64,000 nucleotides of DNA from Diplodia intermedia (GCA_021495925.1 JAKEKT010000010.1:434001-498000); one strand, 5' to 3'; shown: positions 33,516 through 45,168, numbered from the stretch's first letter. Numbers and translations are program-made. The notes: generated from the sequence alone by a model not told the origin.

Positions 33516-34544
33516 CTAGAAGTCCCTTTGCGTCTTGCGCAAAGAGAGCGGTTTGTACCGCTTGACCGTTAAATCATAATCCGCCGTCCGATTCCCTGCT
33601 CGCACAACATCAGCTTCACGAAAAGGAGGGAAGGGAAGAAACAGTCGTCGACTCACCGGCATCATCACAAACCTGCCGCTCTTCATGCTCCTCAAGCTGC
33701 TACTCGTCCCGAAGCTCTCCGCCAGACTGACATTGTCCGCATCATCACCGTCGTCCTTCCCATCCCACCTCCCTCTCCTACCACCACTCCGACCGCCGTA
33801 CCCTCCCTTTCCCTTCTTCCCCTTCAAGCTCAACCCCCTACCCCTCGTCGTCGTCGTCGTCTTCTTCTCCTTCATCACAATCTCCTCCCCCTTCTCCCCG
33901 CCACCGCCGCAGCCGCCGCCGCCACGACGGCACCCGCCGCCCCCGTTCCCGCACAGCATCACCCTCCTCGCCACCGCCCGCAGCTTCGAGCGCCCGGACC
34001 ACTCGGACCACCGCGACCGCGACCGCTGCTCGTAGGGCATCGGCGTCGGCGGCGGCAGCGGCGTCGTGCAGCACGCGCAAAACGGCTCGGGCGTCGACGT
34101 CGGCGGCGGCGGTCGCTGCGAGCGCGGCGCCGCCGCCGCCGCCGCGAGCAGGGCCGCGGGAGACGCGGAGGAGGGCCCGAACGAGGAGGAGAGCATGCTG
34201 GGAGGCGGCAGGATGGAGGAGGATGAGGCGGTGCGGCTGTGCTGGTGGTGGTGGTGCTGGTTATGTTGGTGGTGGTGGTGGTGGTGGTTGTGGGAGGGTT
34301 TGCTGCGGTTGCTGTGGCTCCGGCGGTTGTTGCTTTGGTGGTGGGGGGCGGTGGCCATCTTCGGCGTCGGCGGGTCGTAGGCGCAGATGGTGGTGGTGCT
34401 GGGGACCCTCGTCTTCGTGACGGGCGTGGTCGTGGTCGTGGCCGCGGCGGCGGAACGTTCGTGGTCCGTCGAGGAGAGCTGTTGCAACTCGGTCAACAGC
34501 GGGACGCGTTGGTCGAGCTTGATGTGCGAGGGTTGGGTGCCCAT
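33516..34544 (-). CDS. His-tract and Gly-rich protein of unknown function
   Basis: A 342-codon frame starting MGTQPSHIKLDQRVPLLTEL, which looks like a genuine conserved N-terminus rather than noise. It contains a striking His/Asn/Gln tract of about 20 residues near residue 90, a poly-Ala run near 135, a Cys cluster (FCACC) at about 154, a Gly/Cys-rich zone (GGGGCRRGGGGCGGGG) and a Lys/Arg/Gly-rich region. Near the C-terminus is SSSLRSMKSGRFVMMP. Directly after MMP is a GTGAGT donor with a possible acceptor about 65 bases on; splicing would replace the last 45 residues by about eight ending MI. I leave the unspliced end coordinate and flag the choice. No domain recognised. The tracts could bind Ni, Zn or Cu, but that is speculation. 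Confidence 0.6.
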   Translation of the reverse strand: MGTQPSHIKLDQRVPLLTELQQLSSTDHERSAAAATTTTTPVTKTRVPSTTTICAYDPPTPKMATAPHHQSNNRRSHSNRSKPSHNHHHHHHQHNQHHHHQHSRTASSSSILPPPSMLSSSFGPSSASPAALLAAAAAAPRSQRPPPPTSTPEPFCACCTTPLPPPTPMPYEQRSRSRWSEWSGRSKLRAVARRVMLCGNGGGGCRRGGGGCGGGGEKGEEIVMKEKKTTTTTRGRGLSLKGKKGKGGYGGRSGGRRGRWDGKDDGDDADNVSLAESFGTSSSLRSMKSGRFVMMPVSRRLFLPFPPFREADVVRAGNRTADYDLTVKRYKPLSLRKTQRDF

Positions 34545-35618
34545 TGTGTCTGTGTTGGCTGTTTCTGGGTGGGTGGTGGAGTGTCTTGTCGTCGAAGGAA
34601 AGAAGATGGTGTGGATGTAGACGGAGAAAGAATGGGTAGAGGCTAGCTCTATGGGTGTGGTGAAAAATGGAAAGGGTTGTAAAAGGTCGACGTTACAGCG
34701 TGAAGATGACTGGAGAATATAAAAACCACAGCCTTCCGGGGCTGTGTGTTGAACAGGAAAGTAAGGAAAGTTGTCCTGGCGGCTGGCCGTCCAGTCAATA
34801 ATGCTCTTGCCTTTTGTCTGACTTGTTCTCCGGGGTGGCGAGTGGACGAATAGACACGAAGGCTTCAGTCCCGCTCTGCTCTCCTGCTTTTGAGTTGGAG
34901 GGCCAGGGGTCGATTTGCAGTACGATCGGCGCGGACCACTTATTCGCGAGGAGACGGTAGCTACTGAAACCCACCCTGTAACACGATCTGCGCGGGGAAA
35001 GGCTCACTTGGCACTGCGCCTGTTAGAGAACATTGCGAGATCTTCAATGCTGATGTGCACCTACAACGCAGTTTCGTTAGACGCTCACGCGTACTGCTAA
35101 TCGCAAAGGGATGGACCTGGTTGGACCCACACCACATGCTCGCACTTGATACTGCATTGCCTCCTTCGGTTAAGAAGCACAGCCCACCAGCGCAGATCCT
35201 GCTCGAGTTCCTACACTATTGTAGCCATGCTCTGCATACTCGCCTGCATGTTGGCGCGCGCAATTTGAAATAAGTGTGAACTTGATTCCCATTTCGTACC
35301 CATACCTGATCCCCATAGAGTTACTCAAATATCAAACCCAGTCGAAGAAAAAAAAGATTATGCAACAGCTAGCGCCATGGTATTTTCAAAACACCGTCGT
35401 GACCCATCCGTGAGATATCCGGATGGACCTCAGTTCCGTGAAAGAAAGAAAAATTTGATCCGGAGGTTTTCTGAGTAAGGCCATATTGCCAACTTCTCCG
35501 CCCGAGCGGCGCTACTAGACGGTAAGGGGTTAATTGGATAGGGCAGTCCGCGCGAAACCTCTCGCGTCACCTAAAATGACAAATGCGTGGAAAAGAAATC
35601 GTCTCATCAATAACTGTC
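34545..35618. other. Intergenic region between the His-tract gene and the DFG5-type gene
   Basis: About 1.07 kb with the promoter of the His-tract gene on the left and the 3' UTR of the mannosidase gene on the right. No gene or repeat of note. Confidence 0.5.
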
Positions 35619-37094
35619 TCATACCACCATCCACCATGCGCCACCCAAGATACCAATGAGGATTACAGCAGTAAGGAATCCGGCTCCAGCCTTGTCTCCC
35701 GTCGAAATAGGATCAGCCGATGTCGGGGTCTTCTGGCTATTCGAACCGGCTGAGGGGTTTCCTTGAGAAGTTCCGCCAGTCTTGTTGGTAAGTGGTCCGG
35801 CCACGTTGGCAATCAAAGCAGTACCCATGACTTCGAGGACGGCCATCTGCTCGCCGACGCCAGTGCTACCGTCAAACGCTCCGGTCGTCCACCTCAAGCC
35901 GCACTGGTTCCCATCATCACCACCGGTGCATGTGGATACGGCGGCCTGACGCGAGGCAGTCATGACCGGCTGCAGTATATCCGTCGTCCAGGGAGCGACC
36001 TTGGTCGTAGCGGCCATCCAACGAGAAATGTAGGCCTTGAAAGAGCGCTGATCAATGTTGCACTTGCCGTTGGCCTCACAGGCGACCTCCTCTAAAACTT
36101 GGTTGTTCTTGGTGAAGACATCAAGTCCCTTGATGATGCCGGCTAGACGGTCATGCCACTTTCCAGTCGTTTCGGTTTCCTCGCCAGCTTCGGCGCTCTA
36201 CATGCTTGTTAGAACACGTCGACCCAGAGGGGAGAGCACTGCATATAATACTTACAATATTCCACATAGTCGCAGCACCGTATAGGTAAACACCCGCGTT
36301 GTATGTCCACTGAATATGATTGATCTGGGTGCAGTTGATCCTGTCATCGGTACCATCGTAAAAGTGGAAGTTGCCGTCCATTAGGCCAATGGCAACGGTC
36401 CAGTCCCAAGCCTGCTCAGCCCAATTTGAGTAAGTGTCATTGTTGGTGTAGCGAGCAAGCCGGGCCGCAATGTTAAAGAAGCAGCCCTGGGAAATGGTGT
36501 TCTTGTAGTTGTATCCGTTGTTGAAGGTGAAGATCTGCCACTTAAGGCCACCTCCACACGTGTCGTTGTCCCAGCGGGGCACCTGAGTGTTGAAGACAGC
36601 CTGAGCCAGGGCGAGCCAACCCGGTTGCCCTTGCGGCGGGTCAGGATACTTGTTCTCAGCAGCTGACATGGCGGACATGCCCCAGAATGCTTGATCGTCA
36701 TTACCCAGAGTTCGTGATTGGTTGGGTGGCATGTAGTCTTGGTCTGGGCCGATCTGATGGAGCATGGCCTGGGTGGTGATTTCGTTGAACTGGTCGTCGC
36801 CGGTGTAATACCAGTAATCAATCAACGACCCGAACATCGCACCAGCCTCCCACCAGTAGTATGGGTCCGGCAAGTTTCCGGGGACGTCGCCGGGGTTGTT
36901 TCCAGTGTAATACTGTGTCATGCCTTTGGCTACAGTCTGCATCGCCTTCTTGACAGAGTCTTGGGGTATCGTCAGCTACCGCGCCGTGGCAGGGCGGGAA
37001 ACAACATACTCTCATCGGTCCAAGTGACCGAGATGGCGGCCTCGACGCTTGAGGCGCCGATCAAAGCGGCGGTCGCGAATGTGGAGAGCTTCAT
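35619..37094 (-). CDS. GPI-anchored GH76 mannosidase of the DFG5/DCW1 type
   Basis: Exons 37094-37010, 36959-36256 and 36197-35619 give 455 residues in phase. There is a signal peptide (MKLSTFATAALIGASSVEA). The GH76 fold is recognised from YYWWEAGAMFGSLIDYW, the catalytic aspartate pair in GNDDQAFWG (Asp116 and Asp117), GGGLKWQIF, QGCFFNIAARLARYT and IQWTYNAGVYLYGAA. The tail has a Ser/Thr-rich linker and a hydrophobic end (AGFLTAVILIGILGGAWW) typical of GPI attachment. Dfg5 and Dcw1 act outside the plasma membrane to cross-link GPI-glycoproteins into the wall glucan, and losing both is lethal in yeast. This copy has the full length and both active-site aspartates. Several paralogues usually exist per genome, so I do not choose between Dfg5 and Dcw1. 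Confidence 0.92.
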
Positions 37095-38329
37095 GAGTGC
37101 GACGATGACAACGTAACGAGGTCGCTACGGCAGGACGCGCCTTCGTGGCGGCTTCAGGCGAAAGATGTGCGCAAGGCGAACGTCCGGATGGCCGTGTGGA
37201 AGGCTCCGAAGCGTGGGAAATGCGCAGTCGGAGCTGGACGCGGGCTGGTGGTAGGAGCGCGGGCGAGCGAGTGAATGACGCCCGTAGGAGCGACGGGTGG
37301 AGATGGAGATGGCGGGTGCGCAGCGGAAATCCGGGGTAGACTGACGATCGGGCGGAGGTTGGCAGGCGCCGGTGCGAACGGGTCTCGCAAGCGTTCTTCG
37401 GGCGCAAGAAGCGGTCAGCGGTGCTGGAGAAACGAGCGTGAGCCGCAAGAAGAGGTTTGGTCGTGAGGTCGCAAGGTCGCCCGGCAAGCTAAGGGGACGG
37501 GCTGTAGGAAAGGCTGGCGGCCAAGACAAGGCAATCCTGCTGCCGTCGTATTGCCTTCGCCGGCTGAGCCACCATTCGCCCGCACACAAGCATGCTCGGC
37601 GGCTTGGAACGGCCAGGGCTAAACCCAGAGCGGCGCTTCCTTACTCAATCGTTGGTTGCCCAAGCGGCGTTAGAAATATGCGTCGCCGGCAGGCGCGAGG
37701 GGCAGCTGCTCGCGCCGGCCGTGTCTCGCATCGTGCTTCAGCGGGTGTCGCGCGCGGGGCGCAGGCGTAGCCGCCGAGCAGCCGCGGCTGGTTATGTAGC
37801 AGCCTGCAGGCCCGCGAGAACAGCTCCAGCCCCAATAGCCTACGTAGTCTCTGCTTGCCGCGTGCGCCCGATGGTCGACTCGCAGGAGCCGCTCCCTGCC
37901 CAACCGCGAGGCTCAGCCCTGCTTACCTGGTTGCCACAGCTTCCGCTGCGCACACGTGATCGCCAGCGCGCCATGGTCCGCTGCGCGAGCAGCGTGTGTA
38001 TTTTGGTTGCTCAATCCCATACTACTGCCTCGTCCTCCAATTTCTCTCTACTGTGCATCACCCGCGATTTTCTGCAGCCCCCAGCGTGCAGCGTAAACAA
38101 GCGTTGCAGCCCGCACACGCCACGAGACTCTTAACGACCCAGCTCAGCCTCCCTTCCAACAAGAAGGCAAAGCCATCCTGCGCCCGACCACCTGGCTTCC
38201 CAACCGACTCACCCTCCGTCGCTCGACCGACCACACCGTTTCCACAACCTTCCATCACCACAACCGCTGCTCCGCGCACCTCTCTCGTAACACCTCTTAT
38301 CCTCACCTCCGGCACCCGTCACCGCAGCC
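37095..38329. other. Divergent intergenic region between the mannosidase and synaptobrevin genes
   Basis: About 1.2 kb shared by two divergent genes that both concern the cell surface. It has C/T-rich leader sequence near 38,200-38,329. Overlapping short frames look like GC noise. No gene seen. Confidence 0.5.
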
Positions 38330-39134
38330 ATGGCCGACCGCGAGCAGCCCTACGACCCCTACATTCCCTCGGGCGGCAACGCCAGCCAGAACAATGGCGG
38401 CAACCAACGCACCGCCGCTCTCCAGGCCGTAGGTTTCCCGCCTCCCCTCAGCCAACTTTTTGCATCGCACCGGCACCAGCCCTCGGAACGACGCGGCAGC
38501 GACCAGCGTGGGACAGGCAGGTCGCAGCGGCGATAGAGCTCTGGCATGGCAGCAGTCACGCCGAGGCACAAAGGCGTCTTCGCGCCCAGGCTTTTGATTG
38601 CGAGGGACCAGGCCTCCCGCGCGCTGCTCGGCAGCGCCGTGTTAGCGACAGATCTGCTGCCTGCCGACCCTCGCAGTCGAGCTGCTACACCTCCTGATTT
38701 GTCGCACGGTCGTGCCAAAACACAACGAATGTCTCAGCTGTCCGCTGTCGCTGTTCCGAGCGCCCTACCACCGGCGCATCGCAGGTGTAAGGTTCACGAG
38801 ATAGTTTGCTGACAGATGGCATGCAGGAAATCGACAGCACCGTCGGCATTATGCGCGACAACATCAACAAGGTGTCGGAACGTGGTGCCAGGCTAGACTC
38901 GCTCCAGGACAAGACCGACAATCTCGCTGTCTCCGCGCAGGGCTTCCGCCGCGGCGCCAACCGCGTGCGCAAGCAGATGTGGTGGAAAGACATGAAGATG
39001 CGCATGTGCCTGATCGTCGGAATTATCATCCTGCTGGTTATCATCATCGTGCCTTCTGGTGAGTGCAAGAGAGTTGCTTCGCTTGGGACGGTCCGCTGAC
39101 AAGCATTGCAGTCGTCGCCACCCAGAAAAAATAA
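38330..39134 (+). CDS. snc1: Synaptobrevin-type v-SNARE (R-SNARE)
   Basis: Exons 38330-38428, 38827-39058 and 39112-39134 give 117 residues. The N-terminal MADREQPYDPYIPSGG is followed by a short disordered segment. Next is the R-SNARE coiled coil EIDSTVGIMRDNINKVSERG, with the zero-layer Arg shortly after, in ARLDSL, continuing LQDKTDNLAVSAQGFRRGAN. The juxtamembrane stretch is RKQMWWKDMKMRMC, and a C-terminal anchor of about 20 hydrophobic residues precedes VVATQKK. It mediates fusion of secretory and recycling vesicles at the plasma membrane, with Sso and Sec9 partners, and is concentrated at hyphal tips. The first intron, about 400 nt, is unusually long for this window and interrupts just before the SNARE motif. 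The tail after the membrane span should sit in the vesicle lumen. Confidence 0.95.
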
Positions 39135-40383
39135 ACGAATGCTATGCGAATGCGGAAACGCGACTATCCTCGATGGCATGTGTTCACGACCGACGGAACC
39201 TCCGGGGAAATACCCCTCTCTCCGGAGTGTAACTCTTACGTACCTGGCGAATATGGAGCGATGGGGTTCTTTTGATGCTGCATGCAGTTCCGGCTTGTAA
39301 TAATTGATGGCTTCTCTACGATACACCTCTGCTAGGAAACTACTGTTCATGTTTTCCAAACGAATTGAGTTGGCTGGGCTCCGTGGATAGTGCTGTGTAC
39401 CTTGACCGGGACATTTTGCAGAAGAAAGACCCTGACATGTGAGAAAGCGGAGGATGGGCACGTCCATCGTCTAATTGCTTATCTTCGGCATTGTTGGCTG
39501 CTCGGTGACCGTTGATGGATTTACGTCATGCTTAAGATTGCTTTGGAGAATCGCAAAGCAACCCGATTGGGAGGCTGGACGCTTTGATCCGATGGTGGAG
39601 GAATTACCGCCGGGCAGGCAGCACGCGGGCCACGGGGCGCTGTTTCAATTCGGCCAACTCAGTTGGCATAGCCGTGCGCGGCCATGGTTGCCATCGTGAC
39701 TTGCTGCGCCAACGGCGTTGATGTCATCATGCGGGCGGGCGCGATCTGTCGGTGCCACAGTGCGGCAGGCTGATTTTCGCAGGGTGGTGCGTTCAGGTCG
39801 GTTGCCCAAGCACAATTGACGCGAGGTCTTCTGGCTTCAGTGGCTCGATGCGGGATATTGACTGTCCTATATCGGAGAACGGGCCCCCGCGCGCAGGCGG
39901 GAGACCGCGCAAATGGGCGCAAAAGGCGCAGTGCTATGGCGAAACAATGGCGGACCGCTGGGGCTCGAGCATGGCATGCAGGTCGCGACGGGCAGAGACA
40001 GCCGCAGCCGAATGGGCTCAGGCGTGAAGTGTGGGGATGGGAGCTTGCGCGCGATCTCGGCGGATGCAGCCCAGGTTCAGAAAATTCGGCGGCCACACTA
40101 CCGCTACAAAACATAGTGACGCCGTGCCCGACTGTCCGCTTCCCCGGCCACGCATTCCCACTCGCCCTCCGCTGCCTGTTAATTCCCCGTCCTGCTGCTG
40201 TCCATGCCACTGCAGCGCGGCTAGCCGGCGTTGACTGTCTGCCCCAGAGAGGTGAGAGCTCCCCACCTCGGCCTGCATTGTGCTCCAGTTGAGCCCGGCG
40301 CTGATAAAAGCTGCGCCCAAGGACTCATATCTGCCTCGCCCACCAAGAAGCCGCGCTTCTCAACACTCCCCTCTCCACTCACA
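39135..40383. other. Intergenic region upstream of the arg-6 type gene
   Basis: About 1.25 kb. It holds the synaptobrevin 3' UTR and then the promoter of the arginine gene. Close to the start codon is GGACTCA (about 40321), one base off the TGACTCA site of the amino-acid-starvation regulator (Gcn4/CpcA). The match is too weak to call as a site. No gene seen. Confidence 0.45.
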
Positions 40384-43104
40384 ATGCTGCCTCTCCGCTC
40401 CCGCGCCGCCAGCGCGGCCGCTCGCTCTGCCCTCCGCCGCGCTCGTCCCTCGATACCGCGTGCTGCTCCTGCAGCTCTGCAGTCATGCACTGCCCGCCGC
40501 TACACTACCTCCAACGAGGGCCGCCAGGAGGGCGCGAGGACTGCTATCATGAAAATTCTCAAGGACGTCGGCTCCAAGCGTGAGATCCAGCAGTACCTGG
40601 CCCAGTTCAGCTCGGTGCAGTCGCAGCAGTTCGCCGTCATCAAGGTCGGTGGTGCCATTCTGACCGACCACCTTGACGCTCTCTGCACTGCTCTTCGCAA
40701 CCTGACCACCATGGGCCTGTACCCGGTCATTGTCCACGGCGCTGGCCCTCAGTTGAACCGCATCATTGAAGCAGCTGGTGTTGAGCCGCAGTTCGAGGAG
40801 GGCATCCGTGTCACGGACCCCAAGACCTTGGGCATCGCCCGCAAGCTTTTCCTTGAGGAGAACATGAAGTTGGTCTCTTCGCTGTGGGCTGAGGGTGTCC
40901 GCGCTCGTCCCATCACTGCCGGCGTCCTGACTGCCGACTACCTGGACAAGGAAAAGTGGCAGTTGGTTGGCAAGATCACCGACGTCAACCCCAAGCCCAT
41001 TGAGGCTGCCATTGCCGCCAAGGAGCTTCCGGTCTTGACCTCTATGGCCGAGACCGACGCGGGCCAGGTCCTGAACGTCAACGCCGACGTCGCGGCCGGT
41101 GAGCTTGCCCGTGCTCTGGAGCCGCTCAAGATCGTATACTTGTCGGAGAAGGGCGGCCTCTGGAATGCCAACACCAACGAGATGATCTCGACCATTAACT
41201 TGGACGAGGAGTACGACCACCTTATGGCACAGTCGTGGGTCAAGCACGGCACCAGGTTGAAGATTAAGGAGATGAAGAACTTGCTGGAGGACCTGCCCAA
41301 GTCTTCCAGTGTGGCTATCATCCACCCTTCCTACCTGGAGAAGGAGCTCTTTACCGACTCCGGCGCTGGCACTTTGATCAGGCGTGGTGACAAGGTCAAG
41401 ACTGCGGACAAGCTTGAGACCTTTGAGGATCTTTCCAAGCTCAAGGAGGTTCTCGTCCGTGACAGGAAGGGCCTTGATGCTGAGGCCGTCGTCGACCGCT
41501 ACATCCAGAATCTCGGCCAGCGCTCCTTTAAGGCTTACTTTGACGAGAAGATGGAGGCTCTTGCCATTGTTTTGCCGCCTGGCGAGCAGGAGAAGACCGC
41601 CCACCTCGCTACTTTCACCATCACGAAGTCCGGCTGGCTGACCAACCTTGCTGGCAACATCTTCACCCGTCTTCAGGCCGATTTCCCCAAGCTCATGTGG
41701 ACGGTCGATGTGCACGACGAGAACCTTACTTGGTTTGCTGAGCGCGCCGACGGTTCTCTGCGCCACGGCAATGAGGTCCTTTACTGGTACGGCATTACTG
41801 ACCTCGAGGAGGTTCGCCAGTTGATGCTTGAGTTCAAGCAGCATGGCCGCTCCATGTTCGGTGATATCAACCTTGAGTCTCAGCTCAACCGCGCCGCCCA
41901 GTACGCCGAGGGTCTCAGGTCGAGGGCCGCACAGAACTCCCAAACCAGGTCGTACTCCACCAACGCCCGCTCGCTCAAGAGGGGCTCCATCCTCAGCTCT
42001 ACGTCCGCCTTCAAGGCTCCGCCTTCCTCTAGGGGCTATGCTACCACCACCAACCCCAACCCTCCCTACGGCATCAAGTTCAAGAGCAAGGACTGGCCGT
42101 CAAAGGTTGCTCTGATCGGTGCCCGTGGCTACACTGGCCAGGCTCTCATTGACCTCATGAACAACCACCCGAACATGGATCTGAGGCACGTCTCTTCCCG
42201 TGAACTTGCTGGCAAGAAGCTCCAAGGCTACACCAAGCGCGACATCACCTACGAGAACCTGTCTCCCGACGATGTCCGCCGTATGGCCGAGGCTGGCGAG
42301 ATCGATGCCTGGGTGATGGCCCTTCCCAACGGTGTTTGCAAGCCCTTCGTCGACGCCATCGATGCTGCAGGCAAGCCTGATACTGTCATTGTCGATCTTT
42401 CGGCTGATTACCGTTTCGACTCCAAATGGACTTACGGTCTCCCGGAGCTGGTCGACAGGTCCAAGATTGCCAATGCTACTCGTATCGCTAACCCCGGCTG
42501 CTATGCTACCGCCGCGCAGGTCGGCATTGCTCCGATTGTCGACTTCCTCGGTGGCCAGCCTACCGTCTTCGGTGTCTCCGGTTATTCGGGAGCTGGCACC
42601 AAGCCTAGCCCGAAGAACGATGTCAACAACCTCACCAACAATCTCATCCCTTACAGCCTGACGGACCACATCCATGAGAGGGAGATCTCTTCTCAGCTCG
42701 GCACCCAGGTCGGCTTCATCCCGCATGTTGCCGTCTGGTTCCAGGGCATCCACGTAAGTTCTAGTTGAACATCCCACACGCGACACGTAACTAACCGCTG
42801 TTTGTAGCACACCATCAACATCCCCCTGAAGCAGGAGATGAAGGCTCGTGACATCCGTCAGCTTTACCAGGACCGTTATGCAGGCGAGAAGCTCGTCAAG
42901 ATTGTTGGCGAGTCCCCTCTCGTCAAGAACATTGCCGGCAAGCACGGCGTAGAGGTCGGTGGCTTCGCCGTCCACTCTTCGGGCAAGCGCGTCGTCATCA
43001 ACGCTACCATCGACAACCTCCTCAAGGGTGCCGCCACCCAGTGCCTGCAGAACATGAACCTTGCTCTCGGCTACGGCGAGTATGACGGCATTCCTCTCGA
43101 CTAA
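40384..43104 (+). CDS. arg-6: Bifunctional acetylglutamate kinase / N-acetyl-gamma-glutamyl-phosphate reductase, mitochondrial
   Basis: Exons 40384-42753 and 42808-43104 give 888 residues. The frame is open further upstream, but ATG 40384 starts a classic Arg/Ala/Ser-rich mitochondrial presequence. Acetylglutamate kinase spans about 84-345 (AVIKVGGAILTDHLD, VHGAGPQLN, YLSEKGGLWN). A vertebrate-type NAT/DUF619-like regulatory domain spans about 365-520. The reductase starts near 570 (VALIGARGYTGQALID), with catalytic Cys706 in ANPGCYAT and HHTINIPLKQEM near the end. Together they carry out steps two and three of arginine synthesis in the matrix. Between the two enzymes is a basic, Ser-rich linker (residues about 515-565) resembling a second presequence, consistent with the known maturation of Neurospora arg-6 and yeast ARG5,6 into two proteins. 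The only intron separates two histidine codons in the reductase. Confidence 0.96.
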
Positions 43105-45168
43105 ATGGGGCGTTGTTGGGTGAGAGATAATGGCTGTAACAGTAAACGGAGCGGAGAGTTGTTTCAACCCCTCTAGGGATATGATATTTCCTTGGTTGGC
43201 TCGGAAAATAAAAATTGGGCGGGCGATTTATTCAACTAACCCCAATGGCCGGTGACGACGGAAAATGGGTCGTATTGGTTGGGTTTTCTTTTCATTTTTG
43301 GTGTGTGCTACGGGTTTTGTACATACAGGCGCCATGTCTCGCCTGGGAGCGCGCGGACTTGAATTTTTCTTTTTTTAGTTCGAGAGCGGAGCGAGTAGGA
43401 GCACGTCTAATGTGCTGTGCTTTTCTTAGACAGAGCGGACCGAGTACAGAAGAGAAAGATCTGTGTTTACGTTGGCTCTGTTTTGAGAGTGCCTCGACAA
43501 TGTGAATTCCATAGCATGATAACGTTATTGAGAGCGCCAGATGACGTCATGGTCACTATTGAGAATCTCTTTATTGAGGAGGTTCCATGAGGTGAGTGTT
43601 AAGACAGCCGATTAGGCTTTGAGCCATCCAACTGATCCTCAACGAGCGAGTCACTTGTTAAAATTTTTACGCAATTTTAAAAGCGCTGTGTATATTTGCT
43701 AAAAGTTCATATTTCAGATTGATTCCAATGACCCAAGCGTTTCAGAGCTACGAAACGCGGAGACCTCTTTCCTCAAGTCAACAATCATCCAATCCACCTT
43801 TCTGCCCGCCCGCCCCTCCCTTTTTCTCTTATCGCCTCCGCATTTCCAAGAAGACCCCCTGGCGCAGGTACCTCCAGCACCGCGCCGGTGAGACCCAGCG
43901 CCACGCAATAATATTGGCGGGAGGACAAGACCTTCTTTTGCCTTCGGCTCACTACTGACACCGGCGTGTGGTGAAGTCAGTGGCGGCGGCGGGCAAAAAG
44001 AAAAGAAAGAAAGATGCGCATGTGATGATAAGCCGCTTCCCTAAGAATTCTTGGCGGCGCGGGTAGCGGACAATGGCGAGTGTGCTAGTTGGAGAGCAGG
44101 CGCACAATAGTGGAAGGAAGGGTGAGATGGCATAGGGATGGTCGGGGAAAGGAGGCGTTCATGGCGGGTGTCAGATGGTGGCAAGGATGACGTTTGTGGT
44201 TTTGTGGTGTCTGAGTGAACAGGAAGATAATTCACGGGCGGGGTGGTTGCACTGATTAGAGGAGGATGAAAAGGTCCCAACGATATGGGGTCGAACAAGC
44301 AGGTCTGATGCCGTTTCCTTTTTGTCTATTCCCCGAGCGCTGGATTTGAAATACAAGGAATGCGGTCCTTTCGCGTATCGACGATGCTGAGTTCGAGGCA
44401 GCCCGAATGGAGGAAGGATCATATATTGTTTTGTTATGACCCTTCCATCGCAAACTTATCCGCCAATGCTATACCTTCAACCATGCTGACGCGGCCCCGC
44501 CGAAGGACTTGCCAATCTTCGCCTCCGGATAAGAGATTGCCCAACCGATCACGGGAGGTGGAGTATTTGATTGTAGTCCAGGTCTCAAGGGCATTGAAGT
44601 TGTTTTTGCAATCCCTTTGCTCCGACAGCTTCGGTCGCGATAACACCGCTCGCAATGTTCCTGAGCCGGTGCTACCTAGTCCCACCGGCACAAGAGCAGG
44701 AATGAAGCCGGCGCAAGATTTTGTTGGACGGGATATCTCGCACGGGGAGGCCGGGAGGACAAGTAGATCAGGATAGCTTGGACCTGCAGTGCATCCGTAT
44801 TGGTCCATCTTCGAGATGGTACGTTCCGCTTTCATGTGATTGCTGGGTTGGCAACCATCCTTGCGGTCTAGACCAACTCCCAAACTGGTAATCCGCGGCA
44901 CGAATTCGTAGCGAGCTTCCGCGAAGAACCTTTGCCAGGATGTCGTGACGATATTTGCCACCAAGCAGATATGTGGTTCGCAACGGCGTTGGCGCAGTTC
45001 TGGATCCGGAGGAAACAATTCCGACGGGATATCATTCGCCCCATGTTCAATAGGTAGCCGACCCGCAATGATACACGGTCGGGGTGGAGTGGGGCGTCGC
45101 AGGCGGACGCGCGTGATGTTGCATGACGGGCAAGCAAGTCGGCATCTGAGATGCAGGGGAAAGATTCA
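43105..45168. other. Intergenic region with one unassigned frame
   Basis: About 2 kb. The left part is the 3' UTR of the arginine gene and a T-rich spacer. From 44,360 to 45,018 overlapping open frames occur on both strands without recognisable domains (see the separate entry). No RNA gene seen. Confidence 0.45.
44434..45018 (-). CDS. Unassigned open reading frame, doubtful gene
   Basis: A 194-codon frame with balanced composition, more hydrophobic and less Arg/Pro-rich than typical GC noise in this window. A shorter frame overlaps it on the other strand. I see no signal peptide, transmembrane span, catalytic motif or repeat, and no splice structure that lengthens it convincingly. It could be an internal part of a spliced gene, a pseudogene fragment or chance. 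It is kept only as a candidate. Confidence 0.2.
   Translation of the reverse strand: MFPPDPELRQRRCEPHICLVANIVTTSWQRFFAEARYEFVPRITSLGVGLDRKDGCQPSNHMKAERTISKMDQYGCTAGPSYPDLLVLPASPCEISRPTKSCAGFIPALVPVGLGSTGSGTLRAVLSRPKLSEQRDCKNNFNALETWTTIKYSTSRDRLGNLLSGGEDWQVLRRGRVSMVEGIALADKFAMEGS

Noticed and set aside
33685..34380. Plus-strand frames rich in Leu/Pro, Gly/Trp or Val opposite the His-tract gene
   Set aside because: They translate the same CAC/GGC repeats on the other strand and have no start context or domains.
40483..41943. 486-codon minus-strand frame within the arg-6 gene
   Set aside because: Antisense shadow of arg-6 coding sequence. The plus strand encodes two recognisable enzymes at the same place.
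42100..43167. 355-codon minus-strand frame over the reductase domain
   Set aside because: Also an antisense shadow, and it crosses the in-phase intron of the real gene.
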